From NCBI GenBank assembly GCA_028717805.1, contig JAQUNC010000010.1, forward strand, positions 1 through 54,554: a stretch of 54,554 nt of DNA, given 5' to 3'. Positions 9,853-19,336 of the stretch are shown one piece after another; position 1 is the first letter of the stretch; every line of letters starts with the position of its first letter. The stretch comes from Atribacterota bacterium. Lineage in GTDB: Bacteria > Atribacterota > Phoenicimicrobiia > Phoenicimicrobiales > Stramentimicrobiaceae. The notes beneath the pieces are model-generated. The model made no database searches. It was not told where the DNA came from and saw nothing but the letters and a program-made list of their open reading frames with translations. Both the position numbers and the translations under genes were made by a program.

Positions 9853-10830
9853 TTATTCCTTATACCTCTCTCTCATACCTTCAATCTCTTCTATTATTTC
9901 CTTCTTCAGTTCCTCAGGCTTTATCACTTGGGCACAGCTGCCCATTTCCAGAATCCATTTTTTAATCTCAATAAAGCTGGTTACTTCTGCCTGGAAAAGA
10001 ATTGCTTCATTTTCCAGAGGGATAATTTCCTGAGTAGGGTGGCGCATCTCCTCCCTCACCCAGCGGGAAGCGGGGGGAAAGACTTTTATTTCAATCTTAT
10101 TTGGTTTACCATCTCCACGAACCACCTGCCAGCTTTTACCCATATAGGAAGAGAGTGAAAAATCAAAAGGGATCTGGAAAGTTATATCAGAGAGAGTAAT
10201 GCTATGAATACGGTCAATGCGAAATATTTTTATTTCATTACGCCAGTGACAAAAGGCAATAAGATACCAGAATCCCCCCCTAAACATAAGATGGAAGGGA
10301 TCTACAGTGCGTTTATTCAATTTATTGCGAGTAATAGTATAGTAGGAAATTTCAATCTGTCTTTTTTCTAGGATAGCCTGGTTTAATTTGCGGAAGGTGT
10401 CTCTATGCTCCTGGTATTCTTTTAGTTTGCCTAAAGAGACAGAGATCTTTTTATCAATCTTTTGCATATATTGTTTATTCTCGTTTTCCAGAATTCCCTC
10501 TATCTTGGCTAAAGCTAATTGTATATACTCCTGAAAGGGAAAGCCTTTCTGTTTTAAGAAGACCTTGGCAGCAATGAGGATAGAGGCAGCTTCTTCACAA
10601 GTAAATCGCAAGGGAGGCAGGAAGCAGTCCTTATTAATAAAATAACCTCCTCTCTTTCCGGGCATTGAGAACACCGGGAAACCAGCCAGAGCAAGGGTTT
10701 TAAAATCACGATAGATAGTACGTGTACAGACTTCAAAGATATGAGTTATATCCTGGACTTTTATTCCCGGTCGATTCCTAATCAGTAAAACCAAGTTCAT
10801 AAGTCTTTCAATCTTATGAATTTCAGACAC
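9853..10830 (-). CDS. WYL-domain transcriptional regulator
   Basis: This 325-aa protein has an N-terminal DeoR/HTH_11 helix-turn-helix (about residues 7-58, with TRTIYRDFKTL as recognition helix), a central WYL domain (about 140-215, with the FHLMFRGGFWYLIAF strand pattern) and a C-terminal WCX-like extension. WYL regulators often control CRISPR-Cas and other defence genes and sense nucleic-acid ligands. Here the gene ends 77 bp before cas8b on the same strand, so it is likely the locus regulator, either upstream in the same transcript or acting on the 77-bp gap. The start is uncertain: the GTG at 10830 overlaps its own AAAGGAGGTG, whereas an ATT three codons later would have ideal spacing. 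Confidence 0.88.
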   Translation of the reverse strand: MSEIHKIERLMNLVLLIRNRPGIKVQDITHIFEVCTRTIYRDFKTLALAGFPVFSMPGKRGGYFINKDCFLPPLRFTCEEAASILIAAKVFLKQKGFPFQEYIQLALAKIEGILENENKQYMQKIDKKISVSLGKLKEYQEHRDTFRKLNQAILEKRQIEISYYTITRNKLNKRTVDPFHLMFRGGFWYLIAFCHWRNEIKIFRIDRIHSITLSDITFQIPFDFSLSSYMGKSWQVVRGDGKPNKIEIKVFPPASRWVREEMRHPTQEIIPLENEAILFQAEVTSFIEIKKWILEMGSCAQVIKPEELKKEIIEEIEGMRERYKE

Positions 10831-10908
10831 CTCCTTTATAATAATAAGTGTGTCTTATCCATAAGCTGTAAAATTATTTAAGCAGTTAACCGGTAGCAGT
10901 TTGTATAT

Positions 10909-10937
10909 ATTATAACATATGTTTGTGACTACATATG
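10909..10937 (-). promoter_or_regulatory. Candidate extended -10 promoter of the WYL regulator with paired CATATG
   Basis: On the minus strand TGTTATAAT (10917-10909) is an extended -10 element about 80 bp before the WYL gene; the -35 position is poor. Two CATATG hexamers (10916-10921 and 10932-10937) lie 16 bp apart over the -10/-35 interval. A regulator site, perhaps for autoregulation, is possible but untested. No such pair is seen before cas8b. Confidence 0.35.
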
Positions 10938-11052
10938 GTCAGGAATGGAAAAATAATTTTTAATATTTAAAAATTTTTCAATTTTATTATTCCCCATTTT
11001 AGATGATTTTAGTAAAAAATGTAGTATTTGGTATAATTTTACTTCATAACTG

Positions 11053-11086
11053 GATGAGATTGCTTCACTTTGTTCGCAATGACAAA
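11053..11086. repeat. Short dispersed repeat-like element with ATTGC/GCAAT arms
   Basis: The stretch contains ATTGC (11059-11063) and GCAAT (11076-11080) around TTCACTTTGTTC. It closely resembles the widely scattered bacterial intergenic repeat usually seen as CATTGCGAGCGAAGCGAAGC, followed by AATCTC, in the opposite orientation. Only one copy was noticed in this window, so calling it a repeat relies on recall of that family rather than on internal copies. Confidence 0.45.
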
Positions 11087-11522
11087 ATCAGAGAAGGTTC
11101 TTCCTAGGGACAGAGATGTGCGGGAAAGGAGAGATTAGTTATGAGTTTAAGTATTGTATTTTTGTGAGAATAGGGTGATGATAGCAGAAAACTCATAATG
11201 ACATGTTAGTTACAAGTAATGTGTATTGAACTTTTTTGTAGATTAGTTGGTTGAAATGCGTTTTTAACTATGGTATTTATAGTGGCAAAAAAGATAAAGG
11301 GTTAAAATAAAAGGGTATATAATAAATGTAGTATAAAATAGATGCAAAATATTTCAGAATATGTTATCTTTTTTTTGTTTAATCATGATAAAATACCTTC
11401 TTAGAAGGTAACGATGGTTAAATAAAATATTTTTCCATTAAAGATAAAAGTAGCAATTTGAATTGATTAGGAATATTCAGCTAAAATATTGTTAAATAAT
11501 AAAAAGAAAAGAGTATATAAAA

Positions 11523-13418
11523 TTGTTAATTTCACATTTTCAATATGATGTCATTGTTGTTGGAGCCGGGCATGCCGGATGTGAAGCAGCTCTGGCCGTA
11601 GCACGCCGTGGTACCAAAACATTGCTGCTTACTTCAAATATAGATAATATTGCTCTTCTGCCCTGTAATCCTTCCATTGGTGGTCCGGGGAAGGGGCATG
11701 TAGCCAGGGAAATTGATGCTCTGGGTGGAGAGTTAGCTAAGAATACTGATAGGTCTACTCTTCATATTCGCATGCTCAATACCAGCAAAGGTCCAGCCAT
11801 GTGGGCTTTGAGAGCCCAGGTGGATAAGAATAGATACAAAGAAGAGATGATAAAGACTATTCAAAATGAACCAAACTTAACTCTAATTCAGGAAATGGTC
11901 TGTCAGTTATTGATTAAAGAGAATAAGGTTGAAGGAGTAGTAGTTCAGTCTGGTGTGCAATTTTATGCCCCTGTTGTTATTTTGACTGCTGGAACATTCT
12001 TAAACGGCAAGATATATATTGGGAAAATATGTTTTAGTGCTGGACGAGCAGGAGAATTAGCCTCTATTGATTTGGCTTATCAGCTAAAAGCCTTAGATTT
12101 TAAAACCACCCGTTTTAACACCTGTACTCCACCTCGCCTCCATAGAAGAAGTGTTAATTTTTCTGAATTAAGTGAACAGAAAAGTGCCAGTGAGCCGCTA
12201 GCTTTCTCTTATGAATCAGAAAAGAAAACATACCATGAACATAGTGTTTATATTACTCGAACCAATCTTATGACTCAACAGGTAATTGAAAAGTATCTCC
12301 ATCAGGTTCCCCTGGTTAATGGAACAATAGAAAGTTCTACCGCCAGATATTGTCCCTCTATTGAGGATAAAGTTATCCGTTTTCCCCATCATAATTCTCA
12401 TCAGCTATTTCTGGAACCGGAGAGTATTGCCAATGAAGAGATTTATGTCCAGGGATTCTTTACCAGTCTACCCCCTGCTGCCCAGCTGGAGGCTTTACAT
12501 ACCGTTAAGGGATTAGAAAATTGTGAAATAATTCGCTACGGTTATGCTATTGAATATGAAATAATCCTGCCCTTCCAGCTCAAATATTCCCTGGAAACAA
12601 AAAAAATTAAAGGTCTATTTTTAGCAGGGCAGATAAACGGAACATCCGGTTATGAAGAAGCTGCCGAACAGGGACTTATCGCAGGCATTAATGCTGTACA
12701 GCTGTTAAACAAAGAGGAGCCCTTTATTCTGGATCGCTCACAAGCCTATATTGCTGTAGAAATAGATGATCTGGTTACCAAAGGGGTCACGGAACCATAT
12801 CGCTTAAGGACCGGTTTGGCAGAATATCGACTGTTATTACGTCAGGATAATGCTGATTTAAGATTAACACCTTATGGTTATAAATATGGTTTAATTCCAG
12901 AGATGAGATATCAAAAATTTTTAGCCAAAAAAGAGGACATAGAAAGAGAAATAGAAAGGCTTGCTAACCTAAAGATATATCCCAATGAAGATACCAATAA
13001 ACAGCTTGAACTGCTAAATACTCCTCCTATTCAAAAGCAGGTAACTTTAGCAGATTTACTCACTCGCCCTAATTTAAATTATAATAAGACAGCTGTTCTT
13101 GATCCGGAAAGACCACCATTAGATTCAGAGGTAATTAACCAGGTAGAGATTCAGGTAAAATATTCTGGTTATATAAAAAGACAGGAAGAGGAAGTAAGGA
13201 GATTTAAAAAGAGTGAAAACTACAAAATACCTGTAGATATTGATTTCTCCCAACTATATGGAATCTCTCGCGAGGGCAGGCAAAGATTCAGCGAAATAAA
13301 GCCAGTATCTCTGGGTCAAGCTAAAAGAATCCCAGGGATAACCCCTTCTGATATTACCGCTCTAATGATTAATCTGGAAAAATTAAGAAGAAACAGAAAA
13401 GATAATATCAGCCAATAG
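11523..13418 (+). CDS. mnmG: tRNA uridine-5-carboxymethylaminomethyl modification enzyme MnmG
   Basis: MnmG (GidA) acts with MnmE to install the carboxymethylaminomethyl group on U34 of certain tRNAs, using FAD, NADH and methylene-tetrahydrofolate. The 631-aa protein has the N-terminal dinucleotide-binding motif GAGHAGCEAA, the family signature PCNPSIGGPGKGH, the second signature GTSGYEEAAEQG, and the C-terminal helical domain ending SLGQAKRIPGITPSDI. This is full MnmG length rather than the shorter TrmFO. The start is a TTG at 11523; no ATG or GTG lies upstream in frame after a stop at 11493. The ribosome-binding site is weak. mnmE is not in the window. folD converges on it, a pairing that links two folate-related functions. 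Confidence 0.96.
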   Translation: MLISHFQYDVIVVGAGHAGCEAALAVARRGTKTLLLTSNIDNIALLPCNPSIGGPGKGHVAREIDALGGELAKNTDRSTLHIRMLNTSKGPAMWALRAQVDKNRYKEEMIKTIQNEPNLTLIQEMVCQLLIKENKVEGVVVQSGVQFYAPVVILTAGTFLNGKIYIGKICFSAGRAGELASIDLAYQLKALDFKTTRFNTCTPPRLHRRSVNFSELSEQKSASEPLAFSYESEKKTYHEHSVYITRTNLMTQQVIEKYLHQVPLVNGTIESSTARYCPSIEDKVIRFPHHNSHQLFLEPESIANEEIYVQGFFTSLPPAAQLEALHTVKGLENCEIIRYGYAIEYEIILPFQLKYSLETKKIKGLFLAGQINGTSGYEEAAEQGLIAGINAVQLLNKEEPFILDRSQAYIAVEIDDLVTKGVTEPYRLRTGLAEYRLLLRQDNADLRLTPYGYKYGLIPEMRYQKFLAKKEDIEREIERLANLKIYPNEDTNKQLELLNTPPIQKQVTLADLLTRPNLNYNKTAVLDPERPPLDSEVINQVEIQVKYSGYIKRQEEEVRRFKKSENYKIPVDIDFSQLYGISREGRQRFSEIKPVSLGQAKRIPGITPSDITALMINLEKLRRNRKDNISQ

Positions 13419-13457
13419 TTGCTTATATAATTATAGAAAAAGATATTTTTTATGTTC

Positions 13458-14333
13458 TTATTTGAGTAATTGTCTCTCTGCAGCCTGTAAGGTATTTTTC
13501 ATCAGCATCATATTGGTTACCGGCCCTACTCCTCCGGGAACGGGAGTAATTTTAGAGGCGACCGGAGAAACCTCTTCAAAATCAACATCTCCCACCAATT
13601 TCCCATCTACTTCATTAGTACCAACATCAATCACTATGGTGCCTTCTCTTATCATATTTCCCTTAATCAATCGGGCTGCTCCAGCTGCTGCCACTACAAT
13701 ATCTCCCTTCTGGGTAAAAGAAGACAGGTTCTTTGTTCGGGAATGACAGATGGTTACCGTGGCATTGGCATGGGGGTTTTTTAAGAGCAGGATAAGGGCT
13801 AAGGGTTTTCCTACCACACTGCTTCTGCCTACAATAACAACATGCTTTCCTTCCACTTTAATCTCTTCTCTTTTTAGTATCTCAAAAACAGCATTGGGAG
13901 TGCAGGGTAAAAAATCAGGATTCCCCATGGCTAATTTACCCATATTGACCGGATTAAAACAATCTACATCCTTTGCTGGAGGTAATGTTTCACGTATTTT
14001 ATCCTCATTGATATGTTTGGGTAAAGGGGTTTGTACAATTATGCCATGAACCGATTTATTGTCATTCAACTGCTGCAGTAAAGACAATAATTCTTGTTCT
14101 GTTGTCTTTTCAGGAAGAGCATGTTTTTCGAAGTCAAAATCGACCCGTTGACAGCTTTTTTCAATCATTCGAACATAAAATAAGGAAGCTGGATCATCGC
14201 CTACAATTACTACCGCTAGCCTGGGCTTCATATTTATTTTCTGGAAAAATTGAGCAGATGCCAAATTTAATTCCTGAGCAATTGCCTCGGCAATATTCTT
14301 CCCTTTTATTAGATGATTACTTTCCTTAGTCAT
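13458..14333 (-). CDS. folD: Bifunctional methylenetetrahydrofolate dehydrogenase/cyclohydrolase FolD
   Basis: FolD interconverts 5,10-methylene-, methenyl- and 10-formyl-tetrahydrofolate in the cytosol. The frame is open for 23 more codons upstream, but AAGGAG lies 6 nt before the ATG at 14333. That gives 291 aa, the usual family length, so I use that start. Visible signatures are the catalytic YVRMIEKSC (Tyr and Lys), VQTPLPKHI, the NADP site VVGRSSVVGKP and the C-terminal PVPGGVGPVT. It converges with mnmG, with about 40 bp between the two stops and no clear terminator. Confidence 0.96.
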   Translation of the reverse strand: MTKESNHLIKGKNIAEAIAQELNLASAQFFQKINMKPRLAVVIVGDDPASLFYVRMIEKSCQRVDFDFEKHALPEKTTEQELLSLLQQLNDNKSVHGIIVQTPLPKHINEDKIRETLPPAKDVDCFNPVNMGKLAMGNPDFLPCTPNAVFEILKREEIKVEGKHVVIVGRSSVVGKPLALILLLKNPHANATVTICHSRTKNLSSFTQKGDIVVAAAGAARLIKGNMIREGTIVIDVGTNEVDGKLVGDVDFEEVSPVASKITPVPGGVGPVTNMMLMKNTLQAAERQLLK

Positions 14334-14466
14334 TTTCTTCTCCTTACTTAGTTCTTTATTAAGGAAATTTAATTTATTTTTGAAAAATTTCCCACTAAAC
14401 AAGTTTCATTTCAAATAGATGGGGAGGGAATGTCTGATTTTAACCAAAAAAAATGACCTTAACAAA

Positions 14467-16419
14467 TTACGGTAAATAATTTAGCGGGTTAACCGGTTTG
14501 CTATTTACCCTAATTTCAAAATGAAGATGAGAACCTGTAGCATTACCAGTAGCTCCAAGCCGGGCAATAATATCTCCCCTCTTAACACTCTGCCCTTTTT
14601 GAACTAAATTAGCTGAATTGTGAGCATAGACAGTTGAATATCCGCCTTGATGATCAATAATGATAACATTGCCATATCCATTAATATAACCATTATAGCT
14701 TACCTTGCCGCTTTCAGCAGCTCTAATCGAGGCACCAGTTCGACCATCAATATCAATACCGGTATGATAATCGCTTCTTCCACCCAGAGTTCTCACGCCA
14801 TAATGTGAGGTAATCAAACCATTTATAGGCCAGACAAAAGAAAGGGAAGATCTTGGAGCACTGCGGGCATTGGGTATAACCAGTTTCTGTCCAACAAATA
14901 TTCTACTATTTTCAGAAATACGATTGGCACCAGCAATGGATTGCACGCTAACCTGATATTGCTGGGAAATCTGCCAGAGAGTTTCTCCTTTTTGCACATA
15001 GTGCACAACATCTTTTCTTTGAGTATCCTGTACTGCAGTTGAGTTGCTATTAGAACTCTGTTCAGCAGCCAAGGCAGAAGAAGGTATATTTAACTTCTGA
15101 CCGACGGAAAGCCGGTTCACATTTTGTAATTGATTTAAATTTATAATATCATACATCTTTACATTATACTTTTGAGCAATATTCCATAAGGTATCACCCT
15201 TAGCTACTGTATATTCCACGATTGCTGTTTTTATATTCTCTCCGCCAATAGCAGGTATTTTCAATTTTTGGCCTACTGATAATATATCTTTATTGGTTAA
15301 ATAATTAACGGCTACAATTCCTTCTAACGCTACACTATGTCGTTGAGCAATGCTCCATAAAGTATCACCTGGTTTAACAGTATAATAAACCGTCTCTGAT
15401 TCTACTTTCTTATTATCAGCTGGAGTATTTTTTTTGTTCTGTTCTCCTTCTTGAACTAAGACTATTTCGGAGGGAATCTGTTCATTAATTTTTATTTTCA
15501 GTCTTTGTCCGGGATAAATATAATCATTGGGAGTAATCTTATTTAGTTGACAGATTGTTTCTATAGGGATATGATATTTCTGGGCAATAGTAGAGATGCT
15601 TTCTCCTTGCAGTACTATATGTTCTATCGAACTACCCTCAGGTTCTTGACCATCATCATCACGAATTGTTTGTTCCTTATTATCTGTTTGTTTATCTCCC
15701 AAAGGTATTTTAATAATTTGACCAATAGATAATCTTTCGGCATTTTCTAAACCATTGACCTGAGAAAGATCTTTTAGGGAAATTTGATAATTTTGTGCAA
15801 TGGTCCATAAATTCTCACCCGGTTTTACCACATAATTAATTTCCTTGACCGATTCTCTGAACTCCTGGTTTAAACTACTGGTTATTTCTTTTAAATTAGA
15901 TTTTTCCTCCTGGAAAGATAGTGGTGTCTTTTCATCAGATTTATTATTGTTTTCTCTATTTATTTCATTACTACTATTTATGAGAACGGGAACTTTTATC
16001 TCCTGACCAATGAATAATGTATCTGGTTGTTGCAATTCATTCACTTGGGAGAGATGCTCTAATGATAAACGGTAGTGTTGAGCAATATCCCAGAGGCTTT
16101 CTCCTTTTTGAACGGTATGAATTACTACCGAAGAAGGTTCTTCTGAAATAATATTATCAGATTCATTTTGAGGAATTTTTAATAGAAAGCCGGGTTGTAA
16201 GGTCTGTTCAATATTTAGATTATTGGTGTTAGCAATTTCTTGTATTGATAATTGAAACTGCCGGGCAATAGACCATAAGCTATCACCTTTTTGTATTTCA
16301 TAATCTATATAATCCTGGGCTAAAACAGTAAAAGTAATATTTGTTAGAAAAAGAATGATTAGTAAGAAAATTTTTATTAGCCAGGCTTTATAGATAAAAG
16401 TGCTTTTTTGGCAATTCAT
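14467..16419 (-). CDS. Secreted LysM-repeat M23 family peptidoglycan endopeptidase
   Basis: This 650-aa exported murein hydrolase or hydrolase activator has a hydrophobic signal segment at about residues 12-34. Seven LysM modules follow, recognisable by repeats of the type V-x-K-G-D/E-x-L-W-x-I-A, separated by Ser/Asn/Glu-rich linkers. A C-terminal M23 (LytM) domain carries the zinc motifs HTGIDID and HLHFE and ends PVNPLNYLP. Both histidine motifs are present, so it could be catalytically active rather than a degenerate EnvC/NlpD type. Seven LysM repeats is a high number and suggests firm peptidoglycan anchoring. A TATAAT-rich region lies upstream. Confidence 0.93.
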   Translation of the reverse strand: MNCQKSTFIYKAWLIKIFLLIILFLTNITFTVLAQDYIDYEIQKGDSLWSIARQFQLSIQEIANTNNLNIEQTLQPGFLLKIPQNESDNIISEEPSSVVIHTVQKGESLWDIAQHYRLSLEHLSQVNELQQPDTLFIGQEIKVPVLINSSNEINRENNNKSDEKTPLSFQEEKSNLKEITSSLNQEFRESVKEINYVVKPGENLWTIAQNYQISLKDLSQVNGLENAERLSIGQIIKIPLGDKQTDNKEQTIRDDDGQEPEGSSIEHIVLQGESISTIAQKYHIPIETICQLNKITPNDYIYPGQRLKIKINEQIPSEIVLVQEGEQNKKNTPADNKKVESETVYYTVKPGDTLWSIAQRHSVALEGIVAVNYLTNKDILSVGQKLKIPAIGGENIKTAIVEYTVAKGDTLWNIAQKYNVKMYDIINLNQLQNVNRLSVGQKLNIPSSALAAEQSSNSNSTAVQDTQRKDVVHYVQKGETLWQISQQYQVSVQSIAGANRISENSRIFVGQKLVIPNARSAPRSSLSFVWPINGLITSHYGVRTLGGRSDYHTGIDIDGRTGASIRAAESGKVSYNGYINGYGNVIIIDHQGGYSTVYAHNSANLVQKGQSVKRGDIIARLGATGNATGSHLHFEIRVNSKPVNPLNYLP

Positions 16420-16558
16420 TCTTCTATAACACCTAATAAATTTTATTTAATTTTTAGCATCACCAGCTGGTTTAAAAGAAGGGATATTTTAATTTGTTTT
16501 GGATAAGACGAAACAAGGAATGATTTTATTTATTTTCCATTATATTATATTTTTAAAT

Positions 16559-16595
16559 AAAAATGCAAGGAATTAAAAAAATTATCCAATTCCTT
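16559..16595 (-). terminator. Candidate rho-independent terminator after the excisionase-type gene
   Basis: On the minus strand an 8-bp perfect stem (AAGGAATT/AATTCCTT, arms 16588-16595 and 16567-16574, 13-nt loop) is followed by GCATTTTTATTT. It lies 55 bp after the stop of the small HTH gene and before the LysM gene. The stem is AT-rich, so termination may be weak. Confidence 0.42.
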
Positions 16596-16649
16596 TTATT
16601 AATGTTATGTTAGTAGCTATAAATATTATAGAAAGGCCATCTTGTTAAT

Positions 16650-16835
16650 CTATTTTTTATTAACTTTTCTGCGCAGTTGTTCCTCTAAAAAGGCATCAAT
16701 GGCTTCTTTTTTAAAGCGCCATATTCTTCCTATTTTTATAGCTGGTATCTTGTCCTCTCTTGCCCATTGATAGATGGTTAGGGGTTTAACCTGCAAATAT
16801 TCTGCTACCTGTTTTGCAGTCAGATATTCTTCCAT
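16650..16835 (-). CDS. Excisionase-family (MerR-type) helix-turn-helix DNA-binding protein
   Basis: This 61-aa protein consists of one winged helix-turn-helix of the HTH_17/excisionase type: LTAKQVAEYLQVKPLTIYQW as the first helices and IPAIKIGRIWRFKKEAIDAF as wing and last helix. Despite the family name such stand-alone proteins are often chromosomal regulators. No integrase, attachment site or phage gene is nearby, so a role in excision is not supported. A GGAG-type ribosome-binding site precedes the ATG. It lies alone between two cell-wall hydrolase genes, with 187-bp and 230-bp gaps. Confidence 0.85.
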   Translation of the reverse strand: MEEYLTAKQVAEYLQVKPLTIYQWAREDKIPAIKIGRIWRFKKEAIDAFLEEQLRRKVNKK

Positions 16836-17022
16836 TACTTTCTCCTCCTTACCTTACTAGATAAGTAATTGTGTTACCTTTAATATATCTTTCTGAAGCT
16901 AATTTTCATATGCTCCTTAGAAAAGCAAAAATGGCAAAAGCATTTATTTAAGAATCATAATCTATTTTATTGTTTTTTTATTATATTGTCAATTTTATTG
17001 TCTATCTTTAAATATGCTTCAG

Positions 17023-19299
17023 TTAATTTTTATAAATAATTTGATAGATAAGATAAGAGCGGATAACCTTTTTAATATGTTCGGTGGTCTCTTGATAAGG
17101 AATATTTTCCACAAAAACATCTATATCACTAATATCGAAAGTCTCAATCCATTGATCAGTAATCCCAGGTCCTGCATTATAGCCAGAAATTATCAGAAAA
17201 TTATTTTTATTAAACCTTTCCTGTAGATATTGCATATACCAGCAACCAAAGCTAATATTAATCTCTGGTGTAAAGAGTAAATCATAATTAAATTCTTTAT
17301 GATTAAGCTTTTGGGCAATCCATTCCCCGGTAGAAAAGATAATCTGCATTAGCCCTCTAGCCCCAGCCCTTGATTCAGCATAAGGATTAAAATGGCTCTC
17401 TTCTCTCATAATAGACCAAACTAGAAAAGGATCCAGATGGTAAGAGATTGCTGTTTGTTCCACTAGGTCAGCAAAATAAAGAGGAAAGGCATATTCCCAT
17501 ATTAATGAAGGAATTTCTTTATTATTAATTAAAAAATAATTAAGCAATGCCTGGGCATAGCTATTTGATCGGTAATATTCTTCAGCTTTGGCATATCCCT
17601 GGGTAAGCAAAAGCTGCAAGTAAACATTATCCGGTTCTTGCTGGAGGGCATAACTTAACTCCAGAATAGATTCTTGATAAAGTTTAAGAAACATTAGTAT
17701 TTCTGCTCTATAAGCAGACAACTGAGCAAGCGTCCCCCGGGGGGAATAGTTTTTCTTAAATTGTTCCAGGGAGACTTCCTTACTGTGAGTAATAAGATCT
17801 TTCAGCTTACCATTAATACCTCCTACCTCAGCAGGAACACGGAAAGAGTAGTAACTATCGGGAAATTGGGACAACAATTCCTTGAATACCTTAATCCCTT
17901 CCTCGCTGTCTCCCAAATATAACAGTTTTCCCATCCAGTATAATGCATCATCAGCTTGACTGCTGAGGGGAAAATGCTCATAAATAAATTTATAATAGGG
18001 TAATGCCTCACTAATTAAGTTCTGGTTAGTATAATAGCGTGCTAATTTCCAAGCGGCCTCCTGCGCCGGTGATGATTCGGGATATTCTGAGAGCAATTGC
18101 TTCAGGAAATTGATTCCTTCTTCTTTTCTATCCTGTAAAAACTCAATTTCTGATAAACGCAAATAAGACACCTGGGCAAAATAATTTTCGGGAAACCTTT
18201 CTATGATCTGGTGATATTTTTCACTGGCCTGACTGCGATTCCCGGTGGATAGTAAAGCGCCGGCATACAGATATAAGGTTCTTATGGTTATTTCTTCCTG
18301 GTCAAAATTATCTAATATATAAAGACACTGATTAATCGCTCTTTCATAATCTCCCTGATAATAAATAGCTCTGGCTTTATTGTACTGTATCTGCACTAAA
18401 TCAATCTGCTCAGCATATTTCTCAATTATTTCCTCATATACCATCTCCGCTATTTTATACCGGTGATAGTTAAATAGAAGATCGGTAAAAAATAACGACA
18501 GATTCGGTGGAATCTCCAGTTGCCCATTCTGTTGTACCGTCTGAAATCTATTTAGATACAAATTTTCCTGGAATGAGATTTTTTCTCGTTCATAGCGGTT
18601 TTCTATGATTTCTTTCAGATATTTCAGAGAATCAATAAATTTTCCATCTTCCCATAAAATATCGCTCATTTTAGCTAATATTTTTGCTTTAAACTTTTCT
18701 TCCGGTGCAGCCTCCAGCGCTAAACTACATCCCTGCCAGAATTGTTCCCATTGATTGTCCTCCAGGTAGAGCAATGCTGATTGATAGTGAACCAGCGCAG
18801 TTAATCCGCTGGGAGGGTATTCTTTAATTACCTGTAAATAGGCTTTTCTGGCATTGCTGGCCTCATTGATATTCTGATAAGCCCTGCCTAATAAATAAAG
18901 GACATATTCCTGCATAACCGGTACTTGAATTAGAAGATCCTGATAGACTCCTATCGCTGACTCCCAGCGCTGGACTTTTTCATAACATTGGGCTCTTAAA
19001 AATTGGCTTTTTAAATAGAGAGGAATATATAGGCTGTTATATTCAATCTTTTCTAATTCTCCTATAGCCAGGCTGAAATGTTCATTTTCCAGGTAAGCAA
19101 AAGCATTGTTAAAATAAGCATTCTCCCGGGGAAAACCATCTCCTTCTTCTAAAAAATAAGATAGTTGAAAAATCTTTAACTGTTTTTCTACTCTCTCATC
19201 CGGTTGCTGAGCATCTAAAGTTACTGAAAATATTAATATACTAAGCCAGAAAAATAGTATAAATAAACTTTTTTTCAGTTGATATCTAAAATATTCCAA
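17023..19299 (-). CDS. TPR-repeat lytic transglycosylase (SLT family)
   Basis: This 758-aa exported peptidoglycan-cleaving enzyme has an N-terminal signal segment (about residues 9-30) and a long helical array of TPR-like repeats (about 50-590, with many A-x2-Y-x3-L patterns). A C-terminal Slt70-type lysozyme-like domain carries the catalytic Glu in IMREESHFNP, followed by SRAGARGLMQI and SGYNAGPG. These motifs define family 1 lytic transglycosylases. The start is a TTG with AGGAGG 11 nt upstream. The gene lies 37 bp after the HisC-like aminotransferase, so it may share its transcript, although the functions appear unrelated. Confidence 0.92.
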   Translation of the reverse strand: MEYFRYQLKKSLFILFFWLSILIFSVTLDAQQPDERVEKQLKIFQLSYFLEEGDGFPRENAYFNNAFAYLENEHFSLAIGELEKIEYNSLYIPLYLKSQFLRAQCYEKVQRWESAIGVYQDLLIQVPVMQEYVLYLLGRAYQNINEASNARKAYLQVIKEYPPSGLTALVHYQSALLYLEDNQWEQFWQGCSLALEAAPEEKFKAKILAKMSDILWEDGKFIDSLKYLKEIIENRYEREKISFQENLYLNRFQTVQQNGQLEIPPNLSLFFTDLLFNYHRYKIAEMVYEEIIEKYAEQIDLVQIQYNKARAIYYQGDYERAINQCLYILDNFDQEEITIRTLYLYAGALLSTGNRSQASEKYHQIIERFPENYFAQVSYLRLSEIEFLQDRKEEGINFLKQLLSEYPESSPAQEAAWKLARYYTNQNLISEALPYYKFIYEHFPLSSQADDALYWMGKLLYLGDSEEGIKVFKELLSQFPDSYYSFRVPAEVGGINGKLKDLITHSKEVSLEQFKKNYSPRGTLAQLSAYRAEILMFLKLYQESILELSYALQQEPDNVYLQLLLTQGYAKAEEYYRSNSYAQALLNYFLINNKEIPSLIWEYAFPLYFADLVEQTAISYHLDPFLVWSIMREESHFNPYAESRAGARGLMQIIFSTGEWIAQKLNHKEFNYDLLFTPEINISFGCWYMQYLQERFNKNNFLIISGYNAGPGITDQWIETFDISDIDVFVENIPYQETTEHIKKVIRSYLIYQIIYKN

Positions 19300-19336
19300 A
19301 GACTAAAAGCCCTCCTAAATAATTAAAAAATCATGA

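Larger units (their letters stand above)
10831..11522. other. Divergent intergenic region between WYL regulator and mnmG
   Basis: This 692-bp AT-rich region has no convincing gene. It holds the presumed promoter of the WYL regulator, a short repeat element around 11053-11086, and the mnmG upstream region. Several TATA-rich boxes precede mnmG (for example TATAAT near 11316), but none has a good -35. Nothing resembling a tRNA or riboswitch was recognised. Confidence 0.6.

Noticed and set aside
10831-11522. Search for tRNA, small RNA or riboswitch genes in the larger gaps
   Set aside because: No GGTTCRA-type T-loop or cloverleaf pairing and no known riboswitch core was seen in any gap; a covariance search would settle this.
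16650-16835. Excisionase-type protein as evidence of a prophage or integrated element
   Set aside because: No integrase, attachment-site duplication, phage gene or tRNA target is visible nearby, and the neighbours are housekeeping genes.
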